NCBI RefSeq assembly: GCF_021353295.2
Contig: NZ_CP120635.1
Span: forward strand, 3,811,501-3,875,500
Length of the DNA stretch: 64,000 nt
Reading direction: 5' to 3'
Source of the DNA: Pseudodesulfovibrio thermohalotolerans
Lineage (GTDB): Bacteria; Desulfobacterota; Desulfovibrionia; Desulfovibrionales; Desulfovibrionaceae
Position 1 is the first letter of the stretch. Each line of letters starts with the position of its first letter. A program made the translations under genes and the position numbers. Shown in pieces: positions 8,023 through 16,494 of this stretch. The notes under the pieces are model-generated. The model saw only the letters and a list, made by a program, of their open reading frames with translations, did not search any database and was not told the origin of the DNA.

Positions 8023-8790
8023 CTACACGTCGATTTCGACGCCGATGGGGCAATGGTCGGACCCAAGGATATCGGGTTCGATCCAGGCACGGACGACGCG
8101 ATCCCTGAGTTCCTCGGAGACGAAGAAGTAGTCGATGCGCCACCCGGCGTTGTTCTTGCGTGCATTGAAGCGATAGGACCACCAGGAGTAGTGGTGCGGG
8201 CCGTCTTCGAACAGACGGAAGGTGTCCACGTATCCGGCGTCGATGAACTTGTCGATCCAGGCGCGTTCCTCGGGCAGGAAGCCGGAGCGTTCGCTGTTGG
8301 CCTTGGGATTCTTGAGGTCGATTTCCCTGTGGGCGGTATTGAAGTCGCCGCCGACCACGATGGGCTTGGACTTCCGCAGGCTTTCGGCGTGATCGAGGAA
8401 GGCGTCGTAAAAGCCCATCTTGAAGTCCAGCCGCTCGTCGGACATCTGCCCGTTGGGGAAATAGATGTTGAAGAGGTGGAAGTCCGGATATTCGAGATGG
8501 AGCACCCGGCCCTCGTCGCGGAAACGGTCATCGGGCAGGCCGGTGTCCCAGCCCAGGGGCTCGGGATTGGCGAAGCACGCCACGCCGGAATAGCCCTTCT
8601 TTTTCTTGGACCAGTTCCAGTAGTGGTTGGAAAAGGAGTCGGGTTCGCGCTCCTCGGCGGCGAGTTGGTCGGGCTGAACCTTGGTCTCCTGAAGCATGAC
8701 CACATCCCCGCCGCAGCCGTCCAGCCAGTCGCGAAAGTCCTTTTTGAGCACGGCCCGGTAGCCGTTGACATTCCATGAATAGATAATCAT
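8023..8790 (-). CDS. xth: Exodeoxyribonuclease III
   Basis: This 255-residue cytoplasmic repair nuclease of the ExoIII/APE1 family cuts abasic sites and degrades 3' ends. Family motifs are all present: SWNVNGYRA near residue 5, LQETK (metal-binding Glu) near 35, GVACF, GGDFNTAHREID near 150, and the C-terminal SDHCPI with the catalytic His near residue 246. Length is typical. The RBS AGGAG lies 5 bases before the ATG at 8790. It is followed by repeat R1. It stands alone, separated from the 29-residue ORF upstream by a terminator. Confidence 0.97.
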   Translation of the reverse strand: MIIYSWNVNGYRAVLKKDFRDWLDGCGGDVVMLQETKVQPDQLAAEEREPDSFSNHYWNWSKKKKGYSGVACFANPEPLGWDTGLPDDRFRDEGRVLHLEYPDFHLFNIYFPNGQMSDERLDFKMGFYDAFLDHAESLRKSKPIVVGGDFNTAHREIDLKNPKANSERSGFLPEERAWIDKFIDAGYVDTFRLFEDGPHHYSWWSYRFNARKNNAGWRIDYFFVSEELRDRVVRAWIEPDILGSDHCPIGVEIDV

Positions 8791-8801
8791 CGCGTCTCCT
8801 G

Positions 8802-8843
8802 AAAAAAAAGGAGGGGGGAACCGGCTCGGGCCGATTCCCCCTT
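8802..8843 (-). terminator. Terminator of the 29-residue membrane ORF
   Basis: Read on the minus strand, a GGGGGAA-CGGC stem pairs with GCCG-TTCCCCC around a CCGA loop and is followed by CTCC and eight T. It lies between the small ORF and xth and overlaps the xth leader. Confidence 0.85.
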
Positions 8844-8865
8844 CATGCCGCGTGTGCGGCGAAAA

Positions 8866-8955
8866 CTAGTGCTCGTTGGGGGTGCTGATCTTGATCATGA
8901 CCAGTGCGGCGATGGTCAGGAACAGTCCCAGGAAAAACCAGAAAAAACCCATCAT
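8866..8955 (-). CDS. 29-residue single-span membrane protein
   Basis: A short ORF with the peptide MMGFFWFFLGLFLTIAALVM then IKISTPNEH. Residues 3-22 form one very hydrophobic membrane span with an N-terminal aromatic cluster, and the C-terminal tail is polar. Support for translation: a GGAGG ribosome-binding site at about 8964-8968, a spacing of about 8 bases to the ATG, and a dedicated rho-independent terminator just after the stop. The function is unknown and I do not recognise a family. It could be a regulatory or assembly micropeptide of a membrane complex. A double ATG makes the start uncertain by one codon. Confidence 0.7.
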   Translation of the reverse strand: MMGFFWFFLGLFLTIAALVMIKISTPNEH

Positions 8956-9027
8956 GTTCGCATCCTCCACGTATTTAAACCATTGTGCCTACGCCCATAA
9001 CAGAAACTCCGGCGGATGGAAAGGGAC

Positions 9028-9058
9028 AGCGGCCCGGAAAGGACTTCCCGGGCCGCCT
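9028..9058. terminator. Hairpin after the DJ-1/PfpI gene
   Basis: The stem AGCGGCCCGGAA/TTCCCGGGCCGCT (one bulge) is centred near 9043. It lies 23 bases after the stop of the minus-strand gene. The minus-strand side lacks a clear T-run, so termination strength is uncertain. Confidence 0.55.
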
Positions 9059-9080
9059 GTTTTCGATCCCGCAAAAATGG

Positions 9081-9668
9081 CTACGGTTCAATGGTCGAGC
9101 CGAGCGCCTTGAGGAACTCGCGCATCCATTCGGGATGGGCGGGCCAGGCCGGGGCAGTGACGATATTGCCGTCGGCGCAGGCGTTGGAGGCCGTGGCGTT
9201 GACTTCGCACCAGGTGGCCCCGGCCGCGTCGATGTCCGGTTTGACCGCGGGATAGGCGGTGCAGGTCCTGCCCTGGATGACGTCTGCCGCGGTGAGCAGT
9301 TGCGGCCCGTGGCAGATGGCCGCGATGGGCTTGCCCGCCTCGGCGAAGTGGCGCACGCATTCGATGACGTCCGGGTTGAGACGCAGGTATTCAGGAGCGC
9401 GTCCGCCGGGAAGGACCAGGGCGTCGTACTCCTCGGCCCGGATATCCTCGAAAGCGGCGGTGATGCCGAAATTGTGGCCCGGTTTTTCGGAATAGGTCTG
9501 GTGCCCCTCGAAATCATGCACGGCGGTCGCCACGGTTTCGCCCGCCTTCTTGCCGGGGCATACGGCGTCGACATGGTGGCCGACCATCAGGAGCATCTGA
9601 AAGGGAACCATGGCTTCGTAGTCTTCGACGAAGTCGCCGACCAGCATCAGTATTTTCTTGGCTGCCAT
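9081..9668 (-). CDS. DJ-1/PfpI family protein (class I glutamine amidotransferase-like)
   Basis: The protein is 195 residues when started at the ATG 9668, which has a GGAGGA site 6 bases upstream; a longer in-frame reading has no such support. The fold is flavodoxin-like. The nucleophile elbow AICHG (Cys119-His120) and the acidic residue Glu17 (FVEDYEA) match the DJ-1/PfpI catalytic set, and [13 protein letters not shown] is typical of the PfpI/YhbO/KdpE-adjacent branch. Members act as glyoxalase III/deglycase-like enzymes or chaperones; the substrate is not known. A good sigma-70 promoter lies upstream (9706-9733). Confidence 0.9.
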   Translation of the reverse strand: MAAKKILMLVGDFVEDYEAMVPFQMLLMVGHHVDAVCPGKKAGETVATAVHDFEGHQTYSEKPGHNFGITAAFEDIRAEEYDALVLPGGRAPEYLRLNPDVIECVRHFAEAGKPIAAICHGPQLLTAADVIQGRTCTAYPAVKPDIDAAGATWCEVNATASNACADGNIVTAPAWPAHPEWMREFLKALGSTIEP

Positions 9669-9705
9669 TTGCTTCCTCCAAGGTAGAGTTTTTCGGATTG
9701 TAAAA

Positions 9706-9733
9706 ATCATATCCCTCCCCGGTTTTTTGTCAA
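9706..9733 (-). promoter_or_regulatory. Sigma-70-type promoter of the DJ-1/PfpI gene
   Basis: On the minus strand TTGACA (9728-9733) and TATGAT (9706-9711) are separated by 16 bases, about 40 bases upstream of the start codon. Confidence 0.7.
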
Positions 9734-9777
9734 CACGGTCTGGTGACAATCCGCGCCCCTTGCCGTAGAACCGGCGC

Positions 9778-10947
9778 ATGAGCCGATTCGACGCCATCAT
9801 TCTCGGAGCCGGGGCCTCGGGCCTGTGGTGCGCCATGACCGCCGGAGCGCGGGGGCGCAACGTGGCCGTGATCGACCACGGCACCAAGGCCGCGCGCAAG
9901 GTGCGCATTTCCGGCGGAGGCAAGTGCAACTTCACCAACCTGAACGTTTCGCCCGCCCACTACCTCTGCGCCAACCCACATTTCGTCAAATCCGCCCTGG
10001 CCCGGCTCTCGCCGTGGGACGTTGTCGGGTTCCTGGGCGATCACGGAATAAGCTTCGAGGAGCGCGACCACGGCCAGCTCTTCACTTTGGAAGGCGCGGG
10101 CCGGGTGGCGGGCGCGCTGCTCGACCGCTGCGCGCGCACAGGCGCGGCCATGCTGACCGGGCAGGACGTCGGCAAGGTCTCCGGCACGGGACCGTTCACG
10201 GTGGATGTCGGCGGCTCGACCGTAACGGGCGACAGGCTTGTCCTGGCGCTGGGCGGCCCGTCCTGGCCGCAGGCCGGGGCCACGGACTTCGGTTTCCGGC
10301 TGGCCGAACAGTTCGGGCTTGCGCTCGTCCCGCCCCGTCCCGGCCTGGTTCCGCTGGTCTTTCCGAAACGGCTTCGTCCGATGTGCGCCGAGATGGCGGG
10401 CAACGCCCTGCCCGCAACGGTCGAGACCGGCTCCGCACGCTTCACCGATCCCCTGCTTTTCACCCACCGGGGCGTATCCGGCCCGGCCGCGCTTCAGGCG
10501 TCCAACTATTGGCGCGAGCACCAGCCCGTGACCATCGATTTTCTGCCCGGCCAGAGGCTGGAGGACGTTATCGCGGAACACCGCGCCTCCAACCGGCAGT
10601 TGCGCAACCTGCTCGCCCGCATCCTGCCCAAACGGCTGCCGGGCCTGCTTCTGGACGCGGCCCTGGCCGGAACCGAAGTCAGCCAGTTGTCCAAAGCGGG
10701 GATCGAAACAGCGTGCGAGCGAATTCACCGCTTCACTTTCACGCCGTCCGAAACCGAGGGCTATGCCAAGGCCGAAGTCACCGTGGGCGGCGCGGCCACG
10801 GACCGCATCTCCTCGAAGACCATGGAATGCCGCGATGTGCCGGGCCTGTTCGTCATCGGCGAGACCCTGGACGTGACCGGCCACCTGGGCGGGTTCAACC
10901 TGCACTGGGCGTTCGCGTCGGGACAGGCCTGCGGCGAAGCGCTCTGA
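9778..10947 (+). CDS. HI0933/BaiN-family FAD-dependent oxidoreductase
   Basis: A 389-residue NAD(P)/FAD-binding protein of the HI0933 (YhiN) family. The N-terminal FAD motif [11 protein letters not shown] is at residues 7-17. The family hallmark [13 protein letters not shown] follows at residues 41-53, and the C-terminal [18 protein letters not shown] (split across 358-375) binds the flavin. Length is typical. Relatives include BaiN, proposed in bile-acid 3-keto-enol reduction, but the physiological substrate in most bacteria is unknown. The ribosome-binding site is weak (gtagaaccggcgc). It is divergent from the DJ-1 gene and ends before a hairpin shared with rdgB. Confidence 0.92.
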   Translation: MSRFDAIILGAGASGLWCAMTAGARGRNVAVIDHGTKAARKVRISGGGKCNFTNLNVSPAHYLCANPHFVKSALARLSPWDVVGFLGDHGISFEERDHGQLFTLEGAGRVAGALLDRCARTGAAMLTGQDVGKVSGTGPFTVDVGGSTVTGDRLVLALGGPSWPQAGATDFGFRLAEQFGLALVPPRPGLVPLVFPKRLRPMCAEMAGNALPATVETGSARFTDPLLFTHRGVSGPAALQASNYWREHQPVTIDFLPGQRLEDVIAEHRASNRQLRNLLARILPKRLPGLLLDAALAGTEVSQLSKAGIETACERIHRFTFTPSETEGYAKAEVTVGGAATDRISSKTMECRDVPGLFVIGETLDVTGHLGGFNLHWAFASGQACGEAL

Positions 10948-10964
10948 TCCGGCGGCGCGGACGA

Positions 10965-10995
10965 AAAAACCCCGCCGCTTTCGCGACGGGGCTTC
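10965..10995. terminator. Terminator between convergent genes (HI0933 protein and rdgB)
   Basis: The stem CCCCGCCG (10970-10977) pairs with CGACGGGG (10984-10991) with one C-A mismatch. An A-run precedes it, which reads as a T-run for the minus-strand rdgB transcript. Confidence 0.75.
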
Positions 10996-11016
10996 CGCAT
11001 TTTCTGTCCGGCCCGT

Positions 11017-11625
11017 TTATGCCCGGGCCTTATCCCAAAAATCCGGCCACTGCTCCAACAGCTTCTTCATGGCCTTGCCGCGATGGGAACGGCCGTTCTT
11101 CACGGCGGGGTCCAGCTCGGCCACATGGCAGCCGAACTCGGGGTCGATGACGATGACGTCGTAGCCGAAACCGCCCGCGCCCTTGTAGCCGTGGCCGACC
11201 ACGATCTCGTATGCGCCGTCCGCGCTGATTTCCGCGCCGTTGGGAGCGGACGCGGCCATGACGCAACGGTAGCGGCCCGTGCGCCTGTCGTCGGGCACGT
11301 CCTTCAACTCGGCCAGCATCTTCTCGTTATTGTCGTGATCGTCGTGCTGTTCGCCCGCGAAACGCGCGGAATAGACGCCGGGGCGGCCGTCCAGCGCATC
11401 GATCTCGATGCCGGAATCGTCGGCCACGGCCACCAGGCCGGTGATCGCGGCCACGGCGCGCGCCTTGATGAAGGCGTTCTCCAGAAAGGTCTCGCCGGTC
11501 TCGGGGATGTCGCCGATCTCCGGAAACTCGGCCAGACTCTTGACCGCCACCCCGAAGGGTTCGAGCATGACGGAAAGCTCCCTGATCTTGCCCTTGTTGT
11601 TGGTCGCCAGAACGATGGTGTCCAT
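11017..11625 (-). CDS. rdgB: XTP/dITP diphosphatase (non-canonical purine NTP pyrophosphatase)
   Basis: This 202-residue house-cleaning enzyme hydrolyses dITP/XTP/ITP to the monophosphate and PPi. The N-terminal VLATNNKGKIREL carries the triphosphate-binding TNN-K motif, VADDSGIEIDALDGRPGVYSAR holds the catalytic Asp and Mg site, and GFGYDVIVIDPEF and SHRGKAM complete the HAM1 family pattern. The start at 11625 has an AGGGAG site; the 22-residue longer reading lacks family similarity. It follows the histidine kinase gene by 40 bases on the same strand, probably in one transcript. Confidence 0.96.
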   Translation of the reverse strand: MDTIVLATNNKGKIRELSVMLEPFGVAVKSLAEFPEIGDIPETGETFLENAFIKARAVAAITGLVAVADDSGIEIDALDGRPGVYSARFAGEQHDDHDNNEKMLAELKDVPDDRRTGRYRCVMAASAPNGAEISADGAYEIVVGHGYKGAGGFGYDVIVIDPEFGCHVAELDPAVKNGRSHRGKAMKKLLEQWPDFWDKARA

Positions 11626-11665
11626 AAAATATCTCCCTGAGGTGGTTTGCTTCAGGGGGCTGAAC

Positions 11666-13147
11666 CTACGCGGACTTGGCCGAATCTTCAACCGCCAGGA
11701 TGGGCGGCAGGAAGAGCGTCACCTTGGTGCCGATCCCTTCCATGGACGTCAGATCGACCCGTCCGCCCAGTTCGCCCACGATCTTGTGTATCTGGGCGAG
11801 GCCGAGGCCGACGTTCTTGTCCTTGGTGGAGAAGAACGGACTGAATATCTTATCGCGTATTTCCAAGGGGATGCCCGTGCCGGTGTCCTCCACGGTGAGC
11901 ATGGCCATGTCGTGGTTCATGGAGGTGGTCACGTAGAGCTTGCCGCTGGCGGGCATGGCCTCAAGGGCGTTCTTGACCAGGTTGATGAGACACTGCTTGA
12001 TAAGGTCCGGGTTGGCGTGCACCTTTGCCATGCCCTCGTCCAGGGAAATATACGGTTCCACGCTCTGGTTGGAGCAGGGCAGTTGCATGACGTCCATGGC
12101 GGCACGGACCATCTCGTTCAGGTCCACCTCGGCCACCTCGGCCTCGGTGGGCCGGGCGAAATTGAGCAGGCTGCGCAGGACCTCGTCCAGCCGCCTGGAT
12201 TCGTCCAGGATGATGGACAGCTTCTCCCGCGCCTTATCGTCCACGCCCCGACTGCGCATCAGCGAATTGGCGAAACCGCTGATGGAAAAAAGCGGGTTGC
12301 GGATTTCGTGGGCCATGTAGGTGGACAGCTCGCCCACCGAGGCCAGCCGCTCGGCCTGTTGCAGGCGGTTCTCCATGGACCGCCGCTGGGTGATGTCCCG
12401 GCGCACGGCCACCACATGGTTCACTGCGCCGTCCTCGTCCGCGACCGGGCTGGTGTAGATTCGGAAATACTGCATCCGCCCGTCGCCGCCCACCAGGCTG
12501 GTGGTGGTCTCGGCCGGAGTGCGGGTCTTCAGGGTCTTGAGGAAGGGGTCCTCCCACTCCTCGCATTCCCCCTCGACGGTTCTGGTGAAAATCTCGCAGT
12601 AATGCCTGCCCACCAGGACCTTCTTGGGCAATCCGGAACGGTTCAGCACGGTCTGGTTCATGTCGAGCACCATGCCGTCCCGATCCAGGAAGAGAATCTC
12701 CTGGTCCATCTGGTCCACAATGGTCTTGAGCATGTTCTGGGTGTGCAGCAGGTCCACCTTGCAGGCCACCCACATCTGATTGGAGGTCAGCAGCCTGATG
12801 AAGAAGCGGGCCGCACCGCGTTCCACCAGGGTGACGGAAGGGGGCAGGAAATTGCGCAATTCGTGCACCAGGCCCGGACGGCCCGTGGCCTCGATGACCA
12901 TGTTGATCTCGGGGTGACTCCCGAGCATGGCCTTGTAGCCCGCATAGGTGGGGACCACCCGGCCCGCGTCGCTCGCCTCGGGAAGCACGGACTCGCCGGG
13001 CAAGGCCACGGCCACCACGCCGATCTCCTTGAGGATATCGTCGTTGCTCCGATCCTTGAACATCTCCCAGAAGGCAAGCAGGGCGGGAATGTCGCCGATC
13101 ACTCCGATGACATACCGCTTGTCGTCCAGTTCGGAACCCTCGAACAT
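11666..13147 (-). CDS. PAS-domain sensor histidine kinase
   Basis: A 493-residue soluble kinase without membrane spans. Residues 1-120 (YVIGVIGDIPALLAFWEMF, VVPTYAGYKAML) look like a Rossmann-type ligand or nucleotide domain. A PAS domain (about 140-255, ILFLDRDGMVLDMNQ to VVAVRRDIT) follows, then HisKA with the phosphoacceptor His280 in MAHEIRNPLFS, and HATPase_c with the N box (CLINLVKNALEAMP), DTGTGIP, FFSTKD and GLGLAQIHK. No response regulator is adjacent, so its partner is encoded elsewhere. The RBS GGAGGAGG precedes the ATG. The Rossmann-like N-terminus suggests that the kinase reads a cytoplasmic signal (inference). Confidence 0.93.
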   Translation of the reverse strand: MFEGSELDDKRYVIGVIGDIPALLAFWEMFKDRSNDDILKEIGVVAVALPGESVLPEASDAGRVVPTYAGYKAMLGSHPEINMVIEATGRPGLVHELRNFLPPSVTLVERGAARFFIRLLTSNQMWVACKVDLLHTQNMLKTIVDQMDQEILFLDRDGMVLDMNQTVLNRSGLPKKVLVGRHYCEIFTRTVEGECEEWEDPFLKTLKTRTPAETTTSLVGGDGRMQYFRIYTSPVADEDGAVNHVVAVRRDITQRRSMENRLQQAERLASVGELSTYMAHEIRNPLFSISGFANSLMRSRGVDDKAREKLSIILDESRRLDEVLRSLLNFARPTEAEVAEVDLNEMVRAAMDVMQLPCSNQSVEPYISLDEGMAKVHANPDLIKQCLINLVKNALEAMPASGKLYVTTSMNHDMAMLTVEDTGTGIPLEIRDKIFSPFFSTKDKNVGLGLAQIHKIVGELGGRVDLTSMEGIGTKVTLFLPPILAVEDSAKSA

Positions 13148-13250
13148 TTGACCTCCTCCCCATTCCTGTGCTCATGTGGCGCGCGCCAAGGCTGGACTTT
13201 GCCACGCCACAAGATTACCCCATTCAGGAAATGTTATCAAAGGAAATGAC

Positions 13251-14579
13251 ATGGCGAAAACAGCAGGAACTCCCGTGAGAACATACACCATCAGCCTGGG
13301 CTGCCCCAAAAACCGGGTGGACACCGAGCGGTTGCTCGGCGCGCTCGGCTCAAACATGGTCCCGGCCGATTCCGTGGCCGACGCCGACCTGGTGCTCATC
13401 AACACCTGCGGCTTCATCCAGCCCGCCATCGAGGAATCCGTGGCCACTATCCTGGACGCCGTCGGCGAGGCGGCGGACACCATGGAAGGGACAGGGCGCA
13501 AGCCGCTGATCTGCGTGGCAGGCTGTCTGGTCTCGCGCTACGGCCAGGACCTCAAGGACGAGCTGCCCGAAGTGGACCTGTGGCTGAACACCGAGGAGAT
13601 CGAGCAGTGGCCCGCCATGGCCGCCAGCGCCCTGCGGGCCGACCTTCCCGGCGACACGCCGCGCAATCTTTCCACCGGCCCGGCCTATGCCTACCTCAAG
13701 GTTTCGGAAGGATGCTCGCACAACTGCCGGTTCTGCACCATCCCGTCCATCCGAGGCCCGCACCGGAGCTGGCCAGTCGATTTCCTGCTGAACGAGGCGC
13801 GGCTTCTGGCCGACCAGGCCCCCGAACTCATCGTGGTGGGCCAGGACTCCACGGCCTACGGCTCGGACCTCGGCCAGGGCAACGACCTGCCCGCCCTGGT
13901 CAAGGGGCTGGCCGCCATCCCGTCCCTGCAATGGCTGCGCATCATGTACCTTTACCCCGCCGGGCTGACCGAATCCCTGCTCGGCCTGTTGCGCGACACG
14001 GGCGCGCCGTTCCTGCCCTACTTCGACATTCCCCTTCAGCACGCCCACCCCGACGTGCTCGGCTCCATGGGACGCCCCTTTGCCCGCAACCCGGAGAAGG
14101 TCATCGAACGGGTCCGCCGCTTCTTCCCCGAGGCCGCCCTGCGCACCACCTTCATCGTGGGGTACCCCGGCGAGACCGAGGCGCATTTCCAGACCCTCAA
14201 GGACTTCGTCCGCCGCACCCGCTTCCACCATCTCGGGGTTTTCCCCTACTGGGCCGAGGACGGCACCCCGGCGGCGGCCATGGACAATCAGGTCCCGGAC
14301 GAGATCAAGCTGGCCCGGCGCGACGAGCTCATGGCCATTCAGGCCGAGATCAGCGCCGAGATCATGGCCGGATACGTCGGCGAGACCTTGCCCGTGGTCA
14401 TCGAACGGGAATCCGACGAATGGCCCGGCCTGTATGTCGGCAGAGCGTGGTTTCAGGCCCCCGAAGTGGACGGCGTGACGTATGTGGCCGCGCCCCCCGA
14501 CGAGCCTCTGGAACTCGGCTCCATCGTCGAGGTCGAGATCGATAAGGCCGAGACCTACGATCTGTCCGGACTGGTCTAG
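13251..14579 (+). CDS. rimO: Ribosomal protein S12 methylthiotransferase
   Basis: RimO (442 residues) is a radical-SAM enzyme that adds a methylthio group to a conserved Asp of ribosomal protein S12. The N-terminal UPF0004 domain has SLGCPKNRVDTE and NTCGFI cysteines plus CVAGCL, which bind the auxiliary [4Fe-4S] cluster. The radical-SAM motif CSHNCRFCTIP lies near residue 160, and a C-terminal TRAM domain ends the protein. I chose ATG 13251 (RBS AAAGGA) rather than an upstream in-frame ATG because family similarity starts with TYTISLGCPKN. It is divergent from the histidine kinase. Confidence 0.97.
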   Translation: MAKTAGTPVRTYTISLGCPKNRVDTERLLGALGSNMVPADSVADADLVLINTCGFIQPAIEESVATILDAVGEAADTMEGTGRKPLICVAGCLVSRYGQDLKDELPEVDLWLNTEEIEQWPAMAASALRADLPGDTPRNLSTGPAYAYLKVSEGCSHNCRFCTIPSIRGPHRSWPVDFLLNEARLLADQAPELIVVGQDSTAYGSDLGQGNDLPALVKGLAAIPSLQWLRIMYLYPAGLTESLLGLLRDTGAPFLPYFDIPLQHAHPDVLGSMGRPFARNPEKVIERVRRFFPEAALRTTFIVGYPGETEAHFQTLKDFVRRTRFHHLGVFPYWAEDGTPAAAMDNQVPDEIKLARRDELMAIQAEISAEIMAGYVGETLPVVIERESDEWPGLYVGRAWFQAPEVDGVTYVAAPPDEPLELGSIVEVEIDKAETYDLSGLV

Positions 14580-14739
14580 CCGCTCCCGCCTTGGGCGAGG
14601 ATAGATATTCTCAATGGCAAATGGCCCGATAATGCGCATTATTTGTTTGTTACAACTCTGCGTCCAAGCTATCGTTTTATCCATTTGTCCAGAACGGCTG
14701 TCCGTCAGCCCATTCCCTCAAGCCAGCAGGAGTCGCACA

Positions 14740-15567
14740 ATGAAACGTCTTTCCATTTTTCTCTGTCTTGCCCTGTTCAGCCTCGCGTTCGGCATCCAGG
14801 CCGCCAACGCCGACGGCCTGGACGCCTTCAAGAGCAAGGAAGGCACCATTTCCATCGCGGGCGGCACGGCCCATATCCCCGTCATGAAGGACGCCGCCAA
14901 GGCGATCATGAGCGCCAACCCGGCGATCAGGATCACCATCGCGGGAGGCGGCTCCGGCGTGGGCATCCAGAAGGTGGGCGAAGGGCTCGTGAACATCGGC
15001 AACTCCGGCCGCAAGGCCAGCGAGGCCGAAGTGTCCAAGTACGGCCTCGTCATGTTTCCCTTTGCCGTGGACGGCGTCGCCACGGTGATTCACGCCGACA
15101 ACCCGGTCCAGGCTCTGACCGGCGATCAGGTCCGGGCCATCTTCGCCGGGGAAATCACCAACTGGAAGGAAGTGGGCGGCAACGACGGAGCCATCAACGT
15201 CTACGCCCGCGATGAATCCAGCGGCACCCGCGCGGTCTACTGGAAAAAACTCCTGAACAAGGGCACCGTCGTGGCCTCGGCCAACGTGGTCCCCTCCAAC
15301 GGCGCCATGAAGCTGGCCGTATCCAAGGACCCCAACGCCATCGGCTACGTGTCCATCGGCCATCTTGACGGCAGCGTGAAGGCCCCCGACCTCGACGGCG
15401 TCCAGGTGAACCAGGAAGCCGCCAAGAGCGGCCAGTATCCCGTGGTTCGCAAGCTCTACATGAACACCAAGGGCGAGCCCGAGGGCATCGTGAAGAGCTT
15501 TGTCGAATACATCACCGGTCCTGACTGCGTCGAGTTCATCAAGGCCGCAGGCTACATCCCTTTCTAA
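14740..15567 (+). CDS. pstS: Phosphate ABC transporter substrate-binding protein
   Basis: A periplasmic phosphate-binding protein of 275 residues. The signal peptide is residues 1-22 (MKRLSIFLCLALFSLAFGIQ, cleavage after AANA or nearby). The PBP-like fold shows the phosphate-binding loop GGGSG near residue 66 and DESSGTRAVYW near 161. Length is that of the shorter PstS class used by many anaerobes. RBS CAGGAG precedes the ATG; an upstream in-frame extension is not supported. It heads pstSCAB. A GC-rich hairpin follows (15575-15614), which should favour high PstS expression over the permease genes. No clear PHO box could be placed. Confidence 0.94.
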   Translation: MKRLSIFLCLALFSLAFGIQAANADGLDAFKSKEGTISIAGGTAHIPVMKDAAKAIMSANPAIRITIAGGGSGVGIQKVGEGLVNIGNSGRKASEAEVSKYGLVMFPFAVDGVATVIHADNPVQALTGDQVRAIFAGEITNWKEVGGNDGAINVYARDESSGTRAVYWKKLLNKGTVVASANVVPSNGAMKLAVSKDPNAIGYVSIGHLDGSVKAPDLDGVQVNQEAAKSGQYPVVRKLYMNTKGEPEGIVKSFVEYITGPDCVEFIKAAGYIPF

Positions 15568-15574
15568 CCAATTG

Positions 15575-15614
15575 AACGGGTGAGGCGGTCCGCGTAGGGC
15601 CGCCTCACCCCGTT
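15575..15614 (+). terminator. Intercistronic hairpin between pstS and pstC
   Basis: AACGGG-TGAGGCGG (15575-15588) pairs with CCGCCTCACCCCGTT (15600-15614) with a single extra C, followed by TT. It fits an attenuator or 3'-end stabiliser of the pstS mRNA. Confidence 0.75.
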
Positions 15615-15621
15615 TTCGTCC

Positions 15622-16494
15622 ATGTATCGCACAGCAGACAGAAGAGCCGGTTCCCTCTGGCTCCTGGCCTGCCGCTCTTCGGCGGCCGTCACGGGTGCGG
15701 CTGTCCTGGCCATCCTTCTTTTTCTGCTCTGGTTCAGCCTGCCGCTTCTCGACGCCGACACGCTGTCGAAGCTGCTGTCCTGGGACTGGCGGCCGTTCCA
15801 TGGCGGATTCGGCATCCTGCCCATGGTCGCAGGTTCGCTCCTGCTCTCCCTGTCCGCGCTCCTGCTCGCCTTTCCCGTATCCGTCGGAATATGCTGCTTT
15901 GCGCACGGCATGGGGCCGTCCGGCCCGGCCGCGTGTCTGCTGCGGCTCGTGAAATTCATGACCAGCGTGCCCACCGTGGTCTATGGGTTCGTCGGCGTGT
16001 TCGTCCTCGTCCCGCTTCTGCGGGAGGCGTTCCGGAGCGGAAGCGGATTTTGCTGGCTGGCGGCGGCGGTGGGCCTGGCCGTCCTCATCCTGCCGACCAT
16101 CGTGCTCATGCTGCACAGCCAGTTCATGCTCATCGAACCGCAGGTAAAGCTTACGGCCACGGCCCTGGGCATGAGTCCGGCGCAACGCCTTCTCCACCTG
16201 GTCATGCCCAACTCGGGCAGGGGCTTCGCGGCCGCCCTCGTGCTCGGGTTCGGGCGCGCCCTCGGCGACACCATGATCCCGCTCATGCTTGCGGGCAACG
16301 CGGCGCAGGTTCCCGGCTCCCTGCTCGAATCCCTCCGGGCCATGACGGCGCACATCGCGCTGGTGGTCGCGACGGACAGCCAGAGTCTCGCCTATCTCTC
16401 CCTCTTCGCCTGCGGGCTCATCCTGTTTCTGAGCACCACCCTGGTCAATCTCGGTCTGCAACTGCTTAAACGGCCCGAAGAGGACAAAGGATGA
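15622..16494 (+). CDS. pstC: Phosphate ABC transporter permease PstC
   Basis: A 290-residue inner-membrane permease with about six hydrophobic spans and the ABC-permease EAA loop (ATALGMSPAQRLLHLVMPNS, near residues 180-199). It pairs with PstA to form the phosphate channel. The ATG at 15622 has a poor Shine-Dalgarno, only 8 bases after the hairpin, so translation may be low or the true start may be slightly downstream. It overlaps pstA by 4 bases (ATGA), which indicates translational coupling. Confidence 0.92.
   Translation: MYRTADRRAGSLWLLACRSSAAVTGAAVLAILLFLLWFSLPLLDADTLSKLLSWDWRPFHGGFGILPMVAGSLLLSLSALLLAFPVSVGICCFAHGMGPSGPAACLLRLVKFMTSVPTVVYGFVGVFVLVPLLREAFRSGSGFCWLAAAVGLAVLILPTIVLMLHSQFMLIEPQVKLTATALGMSPAQRLLHLVMPNSGRGFAAALVLGFGRALGDTMIPLMLAGNAAQVPGSLLESLRAMTAHIALVVATDSQSLAYLSLFACGLILFLSTTLVNLGLQLLKRPEEDKG

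Noticed and set aside
9669..9938. N-terminal extension of the DJ-1/PfpI gene up to 9938
   Set aside because: The extension overlaps a promoter and the start of the divergent gene and has no family similarity; the ATG at 9668 has a strong ribosome-binding site.
14580..14739. PHO box before pstS
   Set aside because: No pair of CTGTCAT-like repeats with the correct 11-base spacing could be placed; the nearest (tgttacaactctgcgtc) is too weak.
14677..16461. 594-codon minus-strand frame opposite pstS-pstC
   Set aside because: Antisense shadow of GC-rich genes; low-complexity Gly/Arg/Glu/His composition and no ribosome-binding site.
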